64,000 nucleotides of DNA from Sandaracinaceae bacterium (GCA_016706685.1 JADJJE010000004.1:310001-374000), one strand, 5' to 3'; positions 1 through 10,260 are shown, counted from the first letter of the stretch. Program-made: numbers and translations. The notes: generated by a model not told the origin, from the letters alone.

Positions 1-257
1 AAGACGCCGCCGCCAAGATGGCCGACGCTTTCGATGCTCGCATCGACGAGTTCGGCAAGCGGCTGACCGACTTCGTGGCACAGGCCAACGCCGAGATGAC
101 GCGCAGCGTGGCCGAACTCATCCGCGGTGCCCGTGACGCCCGCAGCCGCGGCGAGGGCGCGCTGGCCGAGCTCAGCTCGGGGACCGGCATGACGCTGGTG
201 CAGCTGGCCGACGAGCGCAGCCACATGGAGAAGCTGCGCGCGTCGCTCTGGGCATAG
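1..257 (+). CDS. C-terminal fragment of an unidentified protein (5' end outside window)
   Basis: The frame is open from the first base of the window to a TAG at 255-257, so only the last ~85 codons are present. The first ATG (base 18) is probably internal. The visible tail is hydrophilic and rich in Ala, Arg, Glu and Asp, with no cysteine and no membrane segment, and reads like a long helix or coiled coil. It converges on the lipoprotein gene ending at 272, with 14 bases between them. I do not recognise the family, and the function cannot be inferred from the tail alone. Confidence 0.55.
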   Translation, partial: DAAAKMADAFDARIDEFGKRLTDFVAQANAEMTRSVAELIRGARDARSRGEGALAELSSGTGMTLVQLADERSHMEKLRASLWA

Positions 258-271
258 CGGGAGGGACGCTG

Positions 272-694
272 CTACTCCCGAGCGAATAGCCGAATGGCGG
301 TTCCCTCGGGCCCCACCACCAGGTCTTCACGCTGGAACACGGCGCGCCGCGAGCAGTCTTCCAAGCGCACGCGCCACGTCCCCTCACCCACCTCGAAGTG
401 GCGCGCGCTGTCGGGGTCGATCACCTCGGCGGGCGGCAACCGGTCCTCGCCCCAGGTGGCAGCGTCCTGCGTGATGTACGCGTAGCAGACCAGGTCCGGC
501 GTGCGGTTCTCCACCGTGAGCGAGCCCGCAGCCACGCCCTGCACCAGCAGGTTGCGTGCGTCGGGCGTGGGCACGTAGGCACGGCAGCCGCTCAGCAGCG
601 CCAACGTGAACAGCAGGAGGGCCAGCCGCTGCCGTAACCGAGCGCCCCCCAGAGGGCGCCGTGGTCGCGACCTGGCCTCCCCCGGCGTGCTCAT
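272..694 (-). CDS. putative lipoprotein, unknown function
   Basis: A 140-residue protein with a basic N-terminus, a hydrophobic stretch (about residues 24-34) and a lipobox LSGC with the acylated cysteine near residue 37. The N-terminus before the hydrophobic core is long and Arg-rich. The mature part is a small domain of about 100 residues with no motif I recognise. The start was chosen at the ATG that overlaps the carA stop (ATGA at 691-694). A longer reading frame upstream only shadows carA. Translational coupling to carA suggests co-transcription with the pyrimidine genes, but nothing in the sequence ties it to that pathway. Confidence 0.75.
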   Translation of the reverse strand: MSTPGEARSRPRRPLGGARLRQRLALLLFTLALLSGCRAYVPTPDARNLLVQGVAAGSLTVENRTPDLVCYAYITQDAATWGEDRLPPAEVIDPDSARHFEVGEGTWRVRLEDCSRRAVFQREDLVVGPEGTAIRLFARE

Positions 695-1817
695 GCGCTC
701 GCGGCGTTCATCCGCTCGATGAAGCGCTCGAAGAGGTAGCGCGAGTCGTGCGGGCCAGCGGCCGCCTCGGGGTGGTACTGCACCGCGAAGGAGCCCGTCT
801 CGGTGTGTTCGAAGCCCTGGCAGGTGCCGTCGTTGAGGTGCACGTGCGTCATGGTGGCCTTGCCGCCCATGGAGTCCACGTCCACCGCGAAGCCGTGGTT
901 CTGGGTGGTGATCTCGATGCGCCCGGTGCTCAGGTCCTTCACGGGCTGGTTGAGCCCGCGGTGCCCGAACTTCAGCTTGTAGGTCTTGCAGCCGAGCGCG
1001 AGGCCCAGCAGCTGGTGCCCGAGGCAGATGCCGAACAGCGGCGTCTTGCCGATGAGCTGCTGGATGGTCTCGATGGCATACGTGGCGGCGGCCGGGTCGC
1101 CCGGGCCGTTGGACAGGAACACGCCGCTGGGCTTCATGGCCAGGATGTCTGCCGCCGAGGTGCGCGCGGGGACCACGGTCACCTTGCAGCCCGCGTCCAC
1201 CAGGCAGCGCAGGATGTTGCGCTTGATGCCGAAGTCCACGGCCACCACGTGGTGACGGTTGCTGGCGGCCTGCGTGGTCCAGGGGGTGCCCGACTCGGTC
1301 CACTCGTAGCGCGTGGCCGTGGTGACGTGCCCGGTGAGGTCCAGCCCGTCCATGGAGGGCGCGGCCTTGGCCTTCTGCACCAACGCGGCCGGGTCACCCG
1401 TGCCGATGACGCCGGTCTGCGCGCCGTTGTCGCGGATGTGCCGCGTGAGCGCGCGCGTGTCGATGTTGGCGAGGCCCACGATGCCGTGCTGCACCAGGTA
1501 GTCGTGCAGCGAGCGGTTGGAGCGCCAGTTGCTCACCACGGGCGACAGCTCACGCATGATGAAGCCCGCGAGGTAGGGGCGGTCGGTCTCAGGGTCCTCG
1601 TCGTTGATGCCCGTGTTCCCGATCTGGGGCGCCGTCATGGTGACGATCTGCCCGCAGTACGAAGGGTCGGTCAGCACCTCTTGGTAGCCCGTCATGCCGG
1701 TGGTGAACACGGCCTCGCCGGTGGTCTCGCCCTCGGCGCCCACCGAGATGCCGGTGAAGATGGTTCCGTCGGCCAGGGCCAGGTGCGCCTTCTTGGGCGT
1801 GGTCTGCGTGGTGGTGG

Positions 1818-1821
<4 letters not shown>
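691..1821 (-). CDS. carA: carbamoyl-phosphate synthase small (glutaminase) subunit
   Basis: Hydrolyses glutamine and passes ammonia to the large subunit CarB to make carbamoyl phosphate for pyrimidine and arginine synthesis in the cytoplasm. The 376-residue length is normal. The N-terminal CPSase_sm domain covers about residues 10-150. The class I glutamine amidotransferase domain follows from about 190, with the nucleophile Cys266 in GICLGHQ and the His350/Glu352 pair in YHPEA. It overlaps pyrC by 4 bases and the downstream lipoprotein by 4 bases, so the three form one tight operon. carB is not in the window. Confidence 0.97.
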
Positions 1822-3116
<1,295 letters not shown>

Positions 3117-3124
3117 GGGCCTCG

Positions 3125-3153
3125 CGATTACGTGAGGGGCAGGGGCAAGTCAA
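3125..3153 (-). promoter_or_regulatory. candidate pyrC promoter giving a near-leaderless transcript
   Basis: On the minus strand a -35-like TTGACT (3148-3153) is followed by a 17-base spacer and a weak -10-like TAATCG (3125-3130), only 8 bases before the pyrC ATG at 3116. The -35 lies in the loop of the hairpin at 3142-3161. The match to the -10 consensus is poor. Confidence 0.35.
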
Positions 3154-3161
3154 GCTGCCCC
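3142..3161 (-). terminator. short hairpin between the 88-codon gene and pyrC
   Basis: GGGGCA (3142-3147) and TGCCCC (3156-3161) form a perfect 6-bp stem around an 8-base loop. There is no T-run after it on the minus strand, so it could be a weak terminator for the upstream small gene, an operator, or an attenuator-like element. It overlaps the candidate pyrC -35 box. Confidence 0.3.
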
Positions 3162-3186
3162 GCACCAACACGCGGGATGCGTCTGC

Positions 3187-3453
3187 TCAGCCGACCTTGG
3201 CGCTCGCGGCCGCGTCGGTCGCGTCGTCGCTCTCGTCACGCGGCGAGGCGATGGTGCCGACCGAGGAGTGCGCCAGCACGTCCGCGTCCTTCTTCTCGTG
3301 CACGCGCTTCTTCATGGTCATGACCTTGCGGTAGACCGACGCGAAGTCCTTGTTGCGCGTGGCGAGGTGGGGAGACCCGCCGCGAAGCAGAGTCTGGAGA
3401 ATGAACTCGAGGACTTGGATTTCGCCCTCGGAGAAGCTGTTGGAGATCCGCAT
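3187..3453 (-). CDS. small conserved-looking protein, unknown function
   Basis: An 88-residue soluble protein beginning MRISNSFSEGE. The first ~50 residues look like a compact helical domain (FSEGEIQVLEFILQTLL, then a basic patch with KVMTMKKRVHEKK). The last ~30 residues are acidic and alanine-rich and are probably disordered. There is no signal peptide or membrane helix. It lies 70 bases upstream of pyrC on the same strand but is separated from it by a hairpin. I do not recognise the family. The helical, basic character would allow a nucleic-acid or protein-binding role, which is only a guess. Confidence 0.6.
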   Translation of the reverse strand: MRISNSFSEGEIQVLEFILQTLLRGGSPHLATRNKDFASVYRKVMTMKKRVHEKKDADVLAHSSVGTIASPRDESDDATDAAASAKVG

Positions 3454-3594
3454 GCCGACGATCTACCACCACGCTCACGCCATGACAATCCGTGACGTGC
3501 AACGTAGGGTCACAAGACATGATGTCACTCGACGTATTGCTCCGTAAGCAACCGGTATTCATCAGGATTTCGGCACCACGAAAATCGCCCGTGC

Positions 3595-3643
3595 GATCGT
3601 GTTTTTTCGTCTCGATCGCTTTTGGACGAATGGATCGCTTTGA
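3595..3643. repeat. three GATCG iterons at exact 19-bp spacing
   Basis: GATCG begins at 3595, 3614 and 3633, exactly 19 bases apart. The second and third copies extend to GATCGCTTT and the first reads GATCGTGTTT. They lie in the 238-base gap (3454-3691) between two minus-strand genes, one of the less GC-rich stretches of the region, upstream of the 88-residue protein gene. The layout suggests binding sites for a regulator, but chance cannot be excluded for a 5-base core. Confidence 0.45.
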
Positions 3644-3691
3644 CAAACGAAGCCAATCCGTTTCGCGACGAACCGTTCTCGCGCGCGCGCC

Positions 3692-5098
3692 TCAGCCCTT
3701 GCGGGCGAGGATGATGCGCTTGAGCGCGTCGCCCACGGACTGCGACAGCGTCTCGATGCGCTCGCGACCGTCTTCGCCGAAGCGCACGTCGTCTGCCACG
3801 AGCACCGCGACGGTCTTGCCCATGACCTCCACGGGGCAGACCACCACCACGCCACCGCGGCTCCCCGTGGCTGCACGGAAGAGATTGTCGGCCGCGGTCG
3901 CGCCGTATGGGCCCGCGTAAGTGGTGCCCTCGGCCACCACAGCACGGAACATGGACGGCGTGGACAGCGGGATCCACAGGTTGCGAACGGCGTCGGCGGT
4001 GAGGCTCCCGCCCAGCCCCGACCAGCCACGCAGCACCTGACCGCGCAGCGCCAGGAACACGGCGGCACGGGACACCAGGAGCGCGGCTTCGCAGCCCATG
4101 GTGAGCACCGCGTCCCGGTCGCGAAGCGTGCGCATCTGCGCCAGCGTGGTGCCGATGTCGCCCGGGACACGCACGGGCTTGTGCGTGTAGGACCGGCGCG
4201 GTGAGCGCGGCGTGGTCAGCGCGATGGGCGCATCCGAAGGCCGCTTGATCTCGACGACGGGGGCGTCCAGGTCGTCCCACGAGTCCGAGATCTCGATCTC
4301 GATGGAGCCTTGATGGGCGCGGCGCGGGGGCGGGTTGCTGTTCCACGCCTCGCTCACGCTGGGCAGGCTCACCCGCGAGTTCGTGAACGTGTCGACGATG
4401 ACCTCGGGGTCCGACAGGCTGGTGCTGGCGGGCGGCGGGTCGCTGTCGGGAGGGCCGGGGGGCTGCGAGATGCGCGGGCCCTCCACACCCGGGGGCTTGG
4501 TGAAGCGCCGCGTCGCGGTGACGGGCGCATCGGAGACGGGGTTGGTGGCTGCGCTGCCGTTCCCCTTCGGCCGCAACAGGGGGACGAAGTCGTCCTCGTC
4601 GGGCGGGGTGGCGTCGCGGTTCAGCCCGCTGGCGGGGGTGCGCGGGCGGGTCAGCTCGAACGTGATGTCGGGCTCGTCGTCGTCTGGGCTCGGTACGTAG
4701 TCGGGGTAGGCGCGGTCCAGCGCTGCGCGCAGCTCGGACACCAGCGCCACCCGCGGCACCAACAGCGCGCCGCTGATGAGCGACAGCTCGCGTGTGGTGT
4801 GCGCGTCGCTCGGGTCGGCCATGGCCACCACCAGGCCCTCTTCTTCCATGCGCAGCGGCAGCGCCCAGAGGCGTTGGGCCACCCCGCTCGGTAACCGCGC
4901 GAGGGCGTCGTGCGTGGGATTGAGCGCGTCGTCGCTCTGGTAGCCTTCGCCACGCAGGAACGACTCGAGGATGAACTCGTCCAGCCCGCCTTCGACCAAC
5001 GCAGGCGCCAGCGGCATGCGGCTGCGTGCGGCTTCCGCCACCTGCTGCGCGCTCACCAGCGTGGCTGCCAGCAGCCTCCCTCCGAGATCGTCAGGCAC
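3692..5098 (-). CDS. MshEN (GspE N-terminal)-domain protein with C-terminal GAF-like domain
   Basis: A 468-residue cytoplasmic protein. Residues ~1-135 resemble the GspE/MshE N-terminal domain (RLLAATLVSAQQV, then ALPLRMEEEGLVVAMADPSD and a closing helix), a fold that binds c-di-GMP in some secretion and pilus ATPases. Residues ~136-320 are a Pro/Ser/Asp-rich disordered linker. Residues ~325-468 form an alpha/beta domain with a repeated hydrophobic core (GGVVVVCPVEVMGKTVAVLVADD) reminiscent of GAF domains. There is no Walker motif, so it is not a secretion ATPase. A regulator or scaffold is likely, and ligand binding is inference. Confidence 0.7.
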   Translation of the reverse strand: MPDDLGGRLLAATLVSAQQVAEAARSRMPLAPALVEGGLDEFILESFLRGEGYQSDDALNPTHDALARLPSGVAQRLWALPLRMEEEGLVVAMADPSDAHTTRELSLISGALLVPRVALVSELRAALDRAYPDYVPSPDDDEPDITFELTRPRTPASGLNRDATPPDEDDFVPLLRPKGNGSAATNPVSDAPVTATRRFTKPPGVEGPRISQPPGPPDSDPPPASTSLSDPEVIVDTFTNSRVSLPSVSEAWNSNPPPRRAHQGSIEIEISDSWDDLDAPVVEIKRPSDAPIALTTPRSPRRSYTHKPVRVPGDIGTTLAQMRTLRDRDAVLTMGCEAALLVSRAAVFLALRGQVLRGWSGLGGSLTADAVRNLWIPLSTPSMFRAVVAEGTTYAGPYGATAADNLFRAATGSRGGVVVVCPVEVMGKTVAVLVADDVRFGEDGRERIETLSQSVGDALKRIILARKG

Positions 5099-5225
5099 GA
5101 GCGGTCCTCGCTCTCGCTGCGAACTCGACGTCGATCGATCCGATTCGCTCCATGGGGGGCCGTGACTCTACCACGGGTTCGCGATCTCGCCCGCAGCAAA
5201 GCAGCACCGCGGGAGTGGCCTGTGC

Positions 5226-6077
5226 TCAGAGCTTGTGGGGAGGCAAGGACCCGGAGCTGTGTCGGTCTCCCACGCTCGGCGCATCGGGCTCGCCATCGAG
5301 GGCGCGCAGCGCCGCCGAGATGCGTGAGAAGCCCGCGGTCTCCGCCGCTGCCTTCTGGAACACGGTGGTGGCCCGCATGGCCCGAACGCCGGCGCTCGAG
5401 CCGAGCTCGGTCTCGCGGTCCAAGAACGACTCGAGCGAGCCGTAGCCCTTCACTTCGAAGAGGCGGGACTCTTGGACCTCGGTGAGCAGCTCGCCCACCT
5501 CGAAGAAGGAGCGCTCCATGGTGCGCTTCAGCGTGCGGAGCTGCGCGATGACGCTCGAGATGCGGCCGAGCCGGACTTTGAGGTCGTCGGCCTTGGCAGG
5601 GGTGCGGATGGTGTCGATGGGCGCGATGGGATCACGCATGCGACCCGCTGTTCCGTCCTTGGCCACGTCCTTCGCCATGTCATTGGCAGTCGCCTTGGTG
5701 GAGTCCTTGGTCCGCGACTTTTCGGCCTTCGCAGGCTTACCCGCCTTTTTGGCCGCCGGCGCGGGGGCCGCCTTGGCCGTAACGGCCGCCTTGGCAGACG
5801 GTGCCGGGGCAGCCTTGCCCGCGGGCTTCGTGACTTTCACCGGTTTCTTGGGTGCCGTCGGCTTCGGCGCTGTGACCGCGCGGACCGTCTTACTGGCCGC
5901 CGCCGCCGCGTCGCCGCGCTTGGGTGCTGCCGCCTTCTTGGCTGGGGCCGCGACCGACGCGGCTCCACGCCCAGCAGGCGCTTTCGTTCTCGCACCCTTG
6001 GATGAGCTCTTCGATGCCTTGACCACGGCCTCTCCTAGCGCTTCCGGATAGACCCCCCGGTAGTGCGTCTGCCCCAT
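5226..6077 (-). CDS. protein with Ala/Lys/Pro-rich histone-H1-like N-terminal tail and conserved helical C-terminal domain
   Basis: About 283 residues if it starts at the ATG giving MGQTHYRGVYPEAL. A start 57 bases upstream would overlap the divergent homoserine kinase. Residues ~20-140 are a low-complexity Ala/Lys/Pro tail with many AKKA, APKK and KPAK units, like bacterial histone-H1-like proteins. Residues ~165-260 look folded and helical (LKRTMERSFFEVGELL, then LFEVKGYGSLESFLDRE). The tail is expected to bind nucleic acid non-specifically. The folded domain resembles one found in other myxobacterial proteins, but I cannot name it. Confidence 0.7.
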   Translation of the reverse strand: MGQTHYRGVYPEALGEAVVKASKSSSKGARTKAPAGRGAASVAAPAKKAAAPKRGDAAAAASKTVRAVTAPKPTAPKKPVKVTKPAGKAAPAPSAKAAVTAKAAPAPAAKKAGKPAKAEKSRTKDSTKATANDMAKDVAKDGTAGRMRDPIAPIDTIRTPAKADDLKVRLGRISSVIAQLRTLKRTMERSFFEVGELLTEVQESRLFEVKGYGSLESFLDRETELGSSAGVRAMRATTVFQKAAAETAGFSRISAALRALDGEPDAPSVGDRHSSGSLPPHKL

Positions 6078-6132
6078 ATCACTTGTGGTTTCCGTTTGTA
6101 AAGTGCCGTCGCCATGCGACAACCCGCGAATC

Positions 6133-7095
6133 ATGGCGGTCTACACCTCGCTCAGCCCCGAAGACGCGAGCCGTATCACCAATGCGCACGCTCTCGGACC
6201 CTGCCTTCACATCACGCCCGTCTCCGCGGGCAGCGTAAACTCCAACTTCTTCCTTGTTTCCGAGGGGGGCAGGCACTTCCTCCGCATCTATGAGGAGCAG
6301 GGCACGGACGGGGTGGAGTACGAGTGGCAGCTGCTCGACTTCCTGGGCCGGGCAGGGGTGGCGGTCCCGAAAAGAGTGACCGGTACCCTCCCGGGGCAGA
6401 TCTGTGTCGCCGGAAAGCCCACCGCTCTGTTCGAAGTCGTGACCGGCCAGGACATCTGCGGCGGGCTCTTCGACACGGCGCGAGCACAGCGGGTGGGGGC
6501 TACGCTCGCCGAAATCCACCAGGCGGGCAGGGCGTTTCCGGTGCGACGCGAGAGTAGGTTCAGGCGTGATACGCTGCCGCAGCGGCTCGACGTCGCCGAG
6601 GGCCACGGCCGTCCCGAGCTGGTGGAGCCCATCGCCACGCTGCGCGCCATGTGCGCGGAGGTGGACGGGGGCTACCCCACCAACCTGCCGCGCGGGGTCA
6701 TTCACGGAGACATGTTCCGGGACAACGTGTTCTGGGAGGGCACCCGGGTGTCGGCGGTCATCGACTGGGAGAGCGCTTCGGACGGGGATCTGCTCTACGA
6801 CCTGGCGGTGGTGTTCCTGGCCTGGTGCTATGGCGACGACTTCCGCTGGGATGAGGCGCGGGCGCTGTTCGCCGGGTACACGGCCATCCGGCCGCTCGAG
6901 GCCAGCGAGGTGGCCGCGCTGCGCACCCTCTGCTTGGCGGGTGCGGCGCGCTTCTCCACCACACGTATCCTGGACTTTCACCTGCGCAGCGGCGGGGTGG
7001 GGGAGCGCGTCATGAAGGACTACCGGCGGTTCCTGGCGCGGGCCAGCACCCTGGCCGCGCTCACCAACGACCAGCTGGCGAGCCGGTTGCTGTAG
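6133..7095 (+). CDS. thrB: homoserine kinase, ThrB2 (APH-fold) type
   Basis: Phosphorylates homoserine on the way to threonine. The 320 residues and the start MAVYTSLSPED are typical of the aminoglycoside-phosphotransferase-fold homoserine kinases rather than the GHMP type. Catalytic-loop residues are visible as HGDMFRDNVFW (His191, Asp193, Asn198), followed by the metal-binding Asp211 in IDWES. A reading frame begins 48 bases upstream, but the MAVYT start matches the family. The gene is divergent from the H1-like protein with 55 bases between, and converges on the S41 protease gene. No other threonine-pathway gene is nearby. Confidence 0.93.
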   Translation: MAVYTSLSPEDASRITNAHALGPCLHITPVSAGSVNSNFFLVSEGGRHFLRIYEEQGTDGVEYEWQLLDFLGRAGVAVPKRVTGTLPGQICVAGKPTALFEVVTGQDICGGLFDTARAQRVGATLAEIHQAGRAFPVRRESRFRRDTLPQRLDVAEGHGRPELVEPIATLRAMCAEVDGGYPTNLPRGVIHGDMFRDNVFWEGTRVSAVIDWESASDGDLLYDLAVVFLAWCYGDDFRWDEARALFAGYTAIRPLEASEVAALRTLCLAGAARFSTTRILDFHLRSGGVGERVMKDYRRFLARASTLAALTNDQLASRLL

Positions 7096-7117
7096 GCTGC
7101 GTTGCCCCCGCGTCCCA

Positions 7118-7131
7118 GGCCGCGAACGGCC
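7118..7131. terminator. candidate bidirectional terminator between convergent genes
   Basis: GGCCG (7118-7122), loop CGAA, CGGCC (7127-7131): a perfect 5-bp GC stem in the 55-base gap between thrB and the S41 protease gene, which converge. There is no T-run on either side, so it is weak by the classical model. Confidence 0.35.
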
Positions 7132-7150
7132 CGGAATCACGGGTGAGCCG

Positions 7151-10100
7151 CTACTGGTGGACCATGTCGTAGAGCTCTTCGTCGAAGCGCGGCGTCTCCA
7201 TCAGCGTACCGTCCGCGGCATCTCGGCGAATCTGGATCACCTCGCGGGAGATGACCTCATCGCTCTCGCGGGCGAACACGGTGATGTAGTTGATGCCGCC
7301 GTGCAGCGGGATGCTCTGCTCGAAGGCCAGCTCGCGCGTGTCGTTGGAGGGGGCCGCCTGGTAGAGCACCTTGCGCGCGCCCACGAACACGTAGATGTCG
7401 CGCACGCGCTGGTCGTCGCGCGCCACGCCGCGCAGCGTGAACGTGGCCTCCCGGGTGACGTGCACGTCGTGGGTGGCGATTTCGATGGTGGGCGCCCGGT
7501 GCGTGAGCGGGAAGTCGATCTGCCCTCGCCCGTTGCCCGTGCCCGTGGCCGACGTGGCCACCCAAGCGGGCCGGCCTTCGCCGAGATCCACACGGGTGAA
7601 CTCGCCCAGCGTGGCCGTGCGGGGCAGCGCGACGGCGCCTCGGGCGGTGCCCACGACGGGCGCATCCGCTGCCGCCCACGCGCGCAGCGGGGTATCGGCG
7701 TTGATCTGCACGCGCCCGGTGGCTGCCGTGGTGGCGCGGGCCACGCCGGTCAGCGGGACCGCCACGTTCTCGACCACGGCCTCGCGCAGCTCGGTGTCGT
7801 AGACCGAGATCTCCAGCTTGGCCTCCTCGCGCCGGAACTCGGGCAGCACCTCGAAGGTGAAGCGCACCAGCTGCTCGGCCCCGGGGGCGATGGGCTGGAG
7901 CTCGAAGCGCCCTGCATGAAGCAGCACGCCCGTGCCGCTCAGGTTGCGCAGGTTGGCCTGCACCGCGAACGTGGTGCCGGGCCCCACGTTGCGGACACGC
8001 ATGTAGATGCTGCCCATCTCGCCCACCTGCAGCTGCCCGTCGCCATTGCCGCGCACGTCGTCTGCGGTCTGCACGGAGTAGGCAAACTGCGGCCCCTCGA
8101 TGGCGCGAATCTCCGTGCGGATCTCGGCGGTGGCGGGCGCGCGGCCGTGCGCTTCCACGAACTCCACCTGGATGGCGTCGGCGCGGTCGATGACGTCGCG
8201 CGGCAGGCGACACACCCGCTGGTTGCGCGGCTGCTGCGTGCTGCACTGCCCGAGGGTGATGGTCCACTCGCGCGTCTCACCCGGGTTGATGCGGCCGAAG
8301 ACGAGCTCACGGCCGTCGAAGAGGCTGTAGTCGCTCTCGGTGATGGCGCGCACCTGGTAGAGCGGATGCTCCCCGCGGTTGGTGACCCGCGCGGTCAGCA
8401 GGAAGTCCTGCCCGCCCACACCGAGGTTGTTCGGGGTGCTGGTGCTCAGCACCACCTCGGCCGCGCTGGGACCGGCGTTGGGGCCCGTGGACCAGTCCAC
8501 CCCGAGGGTGCGGAGCTCGGCCACGGCGCGCTCCATCTCGCGGGCCTGCGTGGTGCTGATGACCTCGCCAGCGTCGGCCAGCATCTCGAGGCGCCCGGGG
8601 CGCTGGGCCCCGCTCAGGATCTGCTGGGCGAAGCGGATGAGGAACTCGGCCTCTTCCTCGTTTTCTTCGGCCTCTTCGGGGGGCGCCTCGGCCAGCACGC
8701 GGCGGGCCGCAGCGTCGAAGTAGTAGCGGACCGCCGGCACCGCCGTGGCGGACTCGCGCGCGCTGTCGTGCGTGAGCGCCGCGTGCAGGTCCGACTCGCG
8801 CAGGTACGTCTCGTCGGGCGAGAGGTCCATGATCTCGCGGTCCACCGTCATGGGCACCACGTTGATGTCCGGCACGATGCCCACGCCCTGGATGCTGATC
8901 TCGCCGGGCGTGAGGTACTGCGCGATGGTGAGCTTGAGCGCCGAGCCGTCCTCGAAGTTCTGCAGCACCTGCACCGAGCCCTTGCCGAAGCTGGTCTGGC
9001 CGATGACCAGCGCGCGGTTGTGGTTCTTGAGGGCGCCCGCGACGATCTCGCTGGCCGACGCGCTGCCCCCGTTGATGAGCACGATGATGGGGTAGTTGGG
9101 CTCCGTGCCCTCGGGCCGCGCGAACTTCTGGTCGCGGTTGCGGCTGTCACGGGCGTCGGTGCTCACGATGGGGCCACTGGACAGGAACAGGTCCGCCATG
9201 CGGACGGCCTGATCCAGGAGGCCGCCGGGGTTGCCGCGCAGGTCCAGCACCAGGCCGCGCATGTTCTCGCGGTGCAGAGCCACTAGGGCGCGCTGCAGGT
9301 CCTCGGTGGTGTTCCCCTGGAAGCCGCTGACCTTCACGTAGCCGATGTTGTCGGCCAGCATGCGGTGCTCCACGGACTCGATGTGGATGATGGCGCGCAC
9401 CAGGCGCACGCGGCGCGGGGCCGACCAGGTGGTGCCCGAGGCGCGCGTGAACCACACGTCCACGGGAGAGCCCGGCTCGCCACGCAGGCGCGACACCGCC
9501 TCGGCGAGCGGCATGTTCAGCGTGCTCTCGGCGTCGATCTTCACGATGCGGTCGCCCCGCTCGAGGCCACCACGCGACGCTGGCGTGTTGGGCATGGGGC
9601 GAATGACGGTCAGGTGCCCGTCGCGAATGGAGATGACGATGCCGAGGCCGCCGAACTCGCCGTGCGTGCTCATGCGCATCTCTTCGAACACGTCGGGGGT
9701 GAGCAGCGAGGTGTGCGGGTCCAGCGTGCGCAGCATGCCGTTGACCGCGGCGTACTCCACGTCGCGCAGGTCGAGGTCGCTCTCGCCACCCAGGTTGGCC
9801 TCCAGGAACTCGAACACGCGGCGGAAGCGGTCGGTCAGCGCCCACGGGGAGTTGATGTCGCGCACGGCGAACGACGCGCGCTCGGCGCGCACCTGCAGGT
9901 GGACGCGCCCCTCGGCCTCGCGATAGTCCACCATCACTGGCGCCACGCTGCGCTGGATGGCGTTCAACCCGGCCAGGAACATGCGCTGGTGGTTGACGCG
10001 GTCGGGGTCCACGTACCCGTCGGACACCTCGCGGATGGCACGGCTGAGCACCCGCACCTGCGACAGCCCATAGGGCTCGCGGGCGCGCGTGACGGTGGCC

Positions 10101-10219
10101 GACGGGGAGGGGTCGGCCTGCTGGGCGTGGCTGCGGTGGTCCGACTGCGACAGGCGGAACGCCAAGACCACGGCGAAGAGCGCGAGCAGGGGAGTGCCAA
10201 ACTTCTGAAGTTGCTTCAT
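7151..10219 (-). CDS. S41 carboxyl-terminal processing protease with PDZ domain and long C-terminal extension
   Basis: A 1022-residue exported serine protease. A signal peptide covers residues 1-33 and a PDZ domain about 190-270. The S41 core follows with Ser388 in GGSASASEI and Lys413 in SFGKGS, the family's 25-residue spacing, plus Gln417. An acidic run lies near 512-525. From about 580 the protein carries ~440 extra residues not found in ordinary Ctp enzymes: two CARDB-like beta-sandwich segments, a segment resembling a bacterial SH3 fold, and a final Ig-like segment. These probably bind cell wall, substrate or partner proteins. The start is the ATG before the signal peptide; the longer upstream frame is spurious. 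Confidence 0.92.
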   Translation of the reverse strand: MKQLQKFGTPLLALFAVVLAFRLSQSDHRSHAQQADPSPSATVTRAREPYGLSQVRVLSRAIREVSDGYVDPDRVNHQRMFLAGLNAIQRSVAPVMVDYREAEGRVHLQVRAERASFAVRDINSPWALTDRFRRVFEFLEANLGGESDLDLRDVEYAAVNGMLRTLDPHTSLLTPDVFEEMRMSTHGEFGGLGIVISIRDGHLTVIRPMPNTPASRGGLERGDRIVKIDAESTLNMPLAEAVSRLRGEPGSPVDVWFTRASGTTWSAPRRVRLVRAIIHIESVEHRMLADNIGYVKVSGFQGNTTEDLQRALVALHRENMRGLVLDLRGNPGGLLDQAVRMADLFLSSGPIVSTDARDSRNRDQKFARPEGTEPNYPIIVLINGGSASASEIVAGALKNHNRALVIGQTSFGKGSVQVLQNFEDGSALKLTIAQYLTPGEISIQGVGIVPDINVVPMTVDREIMDLSPDETYLRESDLHAALTHDSARESATAVPAVRYYFDAAARRVLAEAPPEEAEENEEEAEFLIRFAQQILSGAQRPGRLEMLADAGEVISTTQAREMERAVAELRTLGVDWSTGPNAGPSAAEVVLSTSTPNNLGVGGQDFLLTARVTNRGEHPLYQVRAITESDYSLFDGRELVFGRINPGETREWTITLGQCSTQQPRNQRVCRLPRDVIDRADAIQVEFVEAHGRAPATAEIRTEIRAIEGPQFAYSVQTADDVRGNGDGQLQVGEMGSIYMRVRNVGPGTTFAVQANLRNLSGTGVLLHAGRFELQPIAPGAEQLVRFTFEVLPEFRREEAKLEISVYDTELREAVVENVAVPLTGVARATTAATGRVQINADTPLRAWAAADAPVVGTARGAVALPRTATLGEFTRVDLGEGRPAWVATSATGTGNGRGQIDFPLTHRAPTIEIATHDVHVTREATFTLRGVARDDQRVRDIYVFVGARKVLYQAAPSNDTRELAFEQSIPLHGGINYITVFARESDEVISREVIQIRRDAADGTLMETPRFDEELYDMVHQ

Positions 10220-10260
10220 TTTGTCTGTCTTGCGGGCGCCGCGTGGGGCCTGGGTCGCGC

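Noticed and set aside
7157..9286. 709-codon open frame on the plus strand
   Set aside because: Antisense to the S41 protease; the translation is Ala/Gly/His-rich with no domain.
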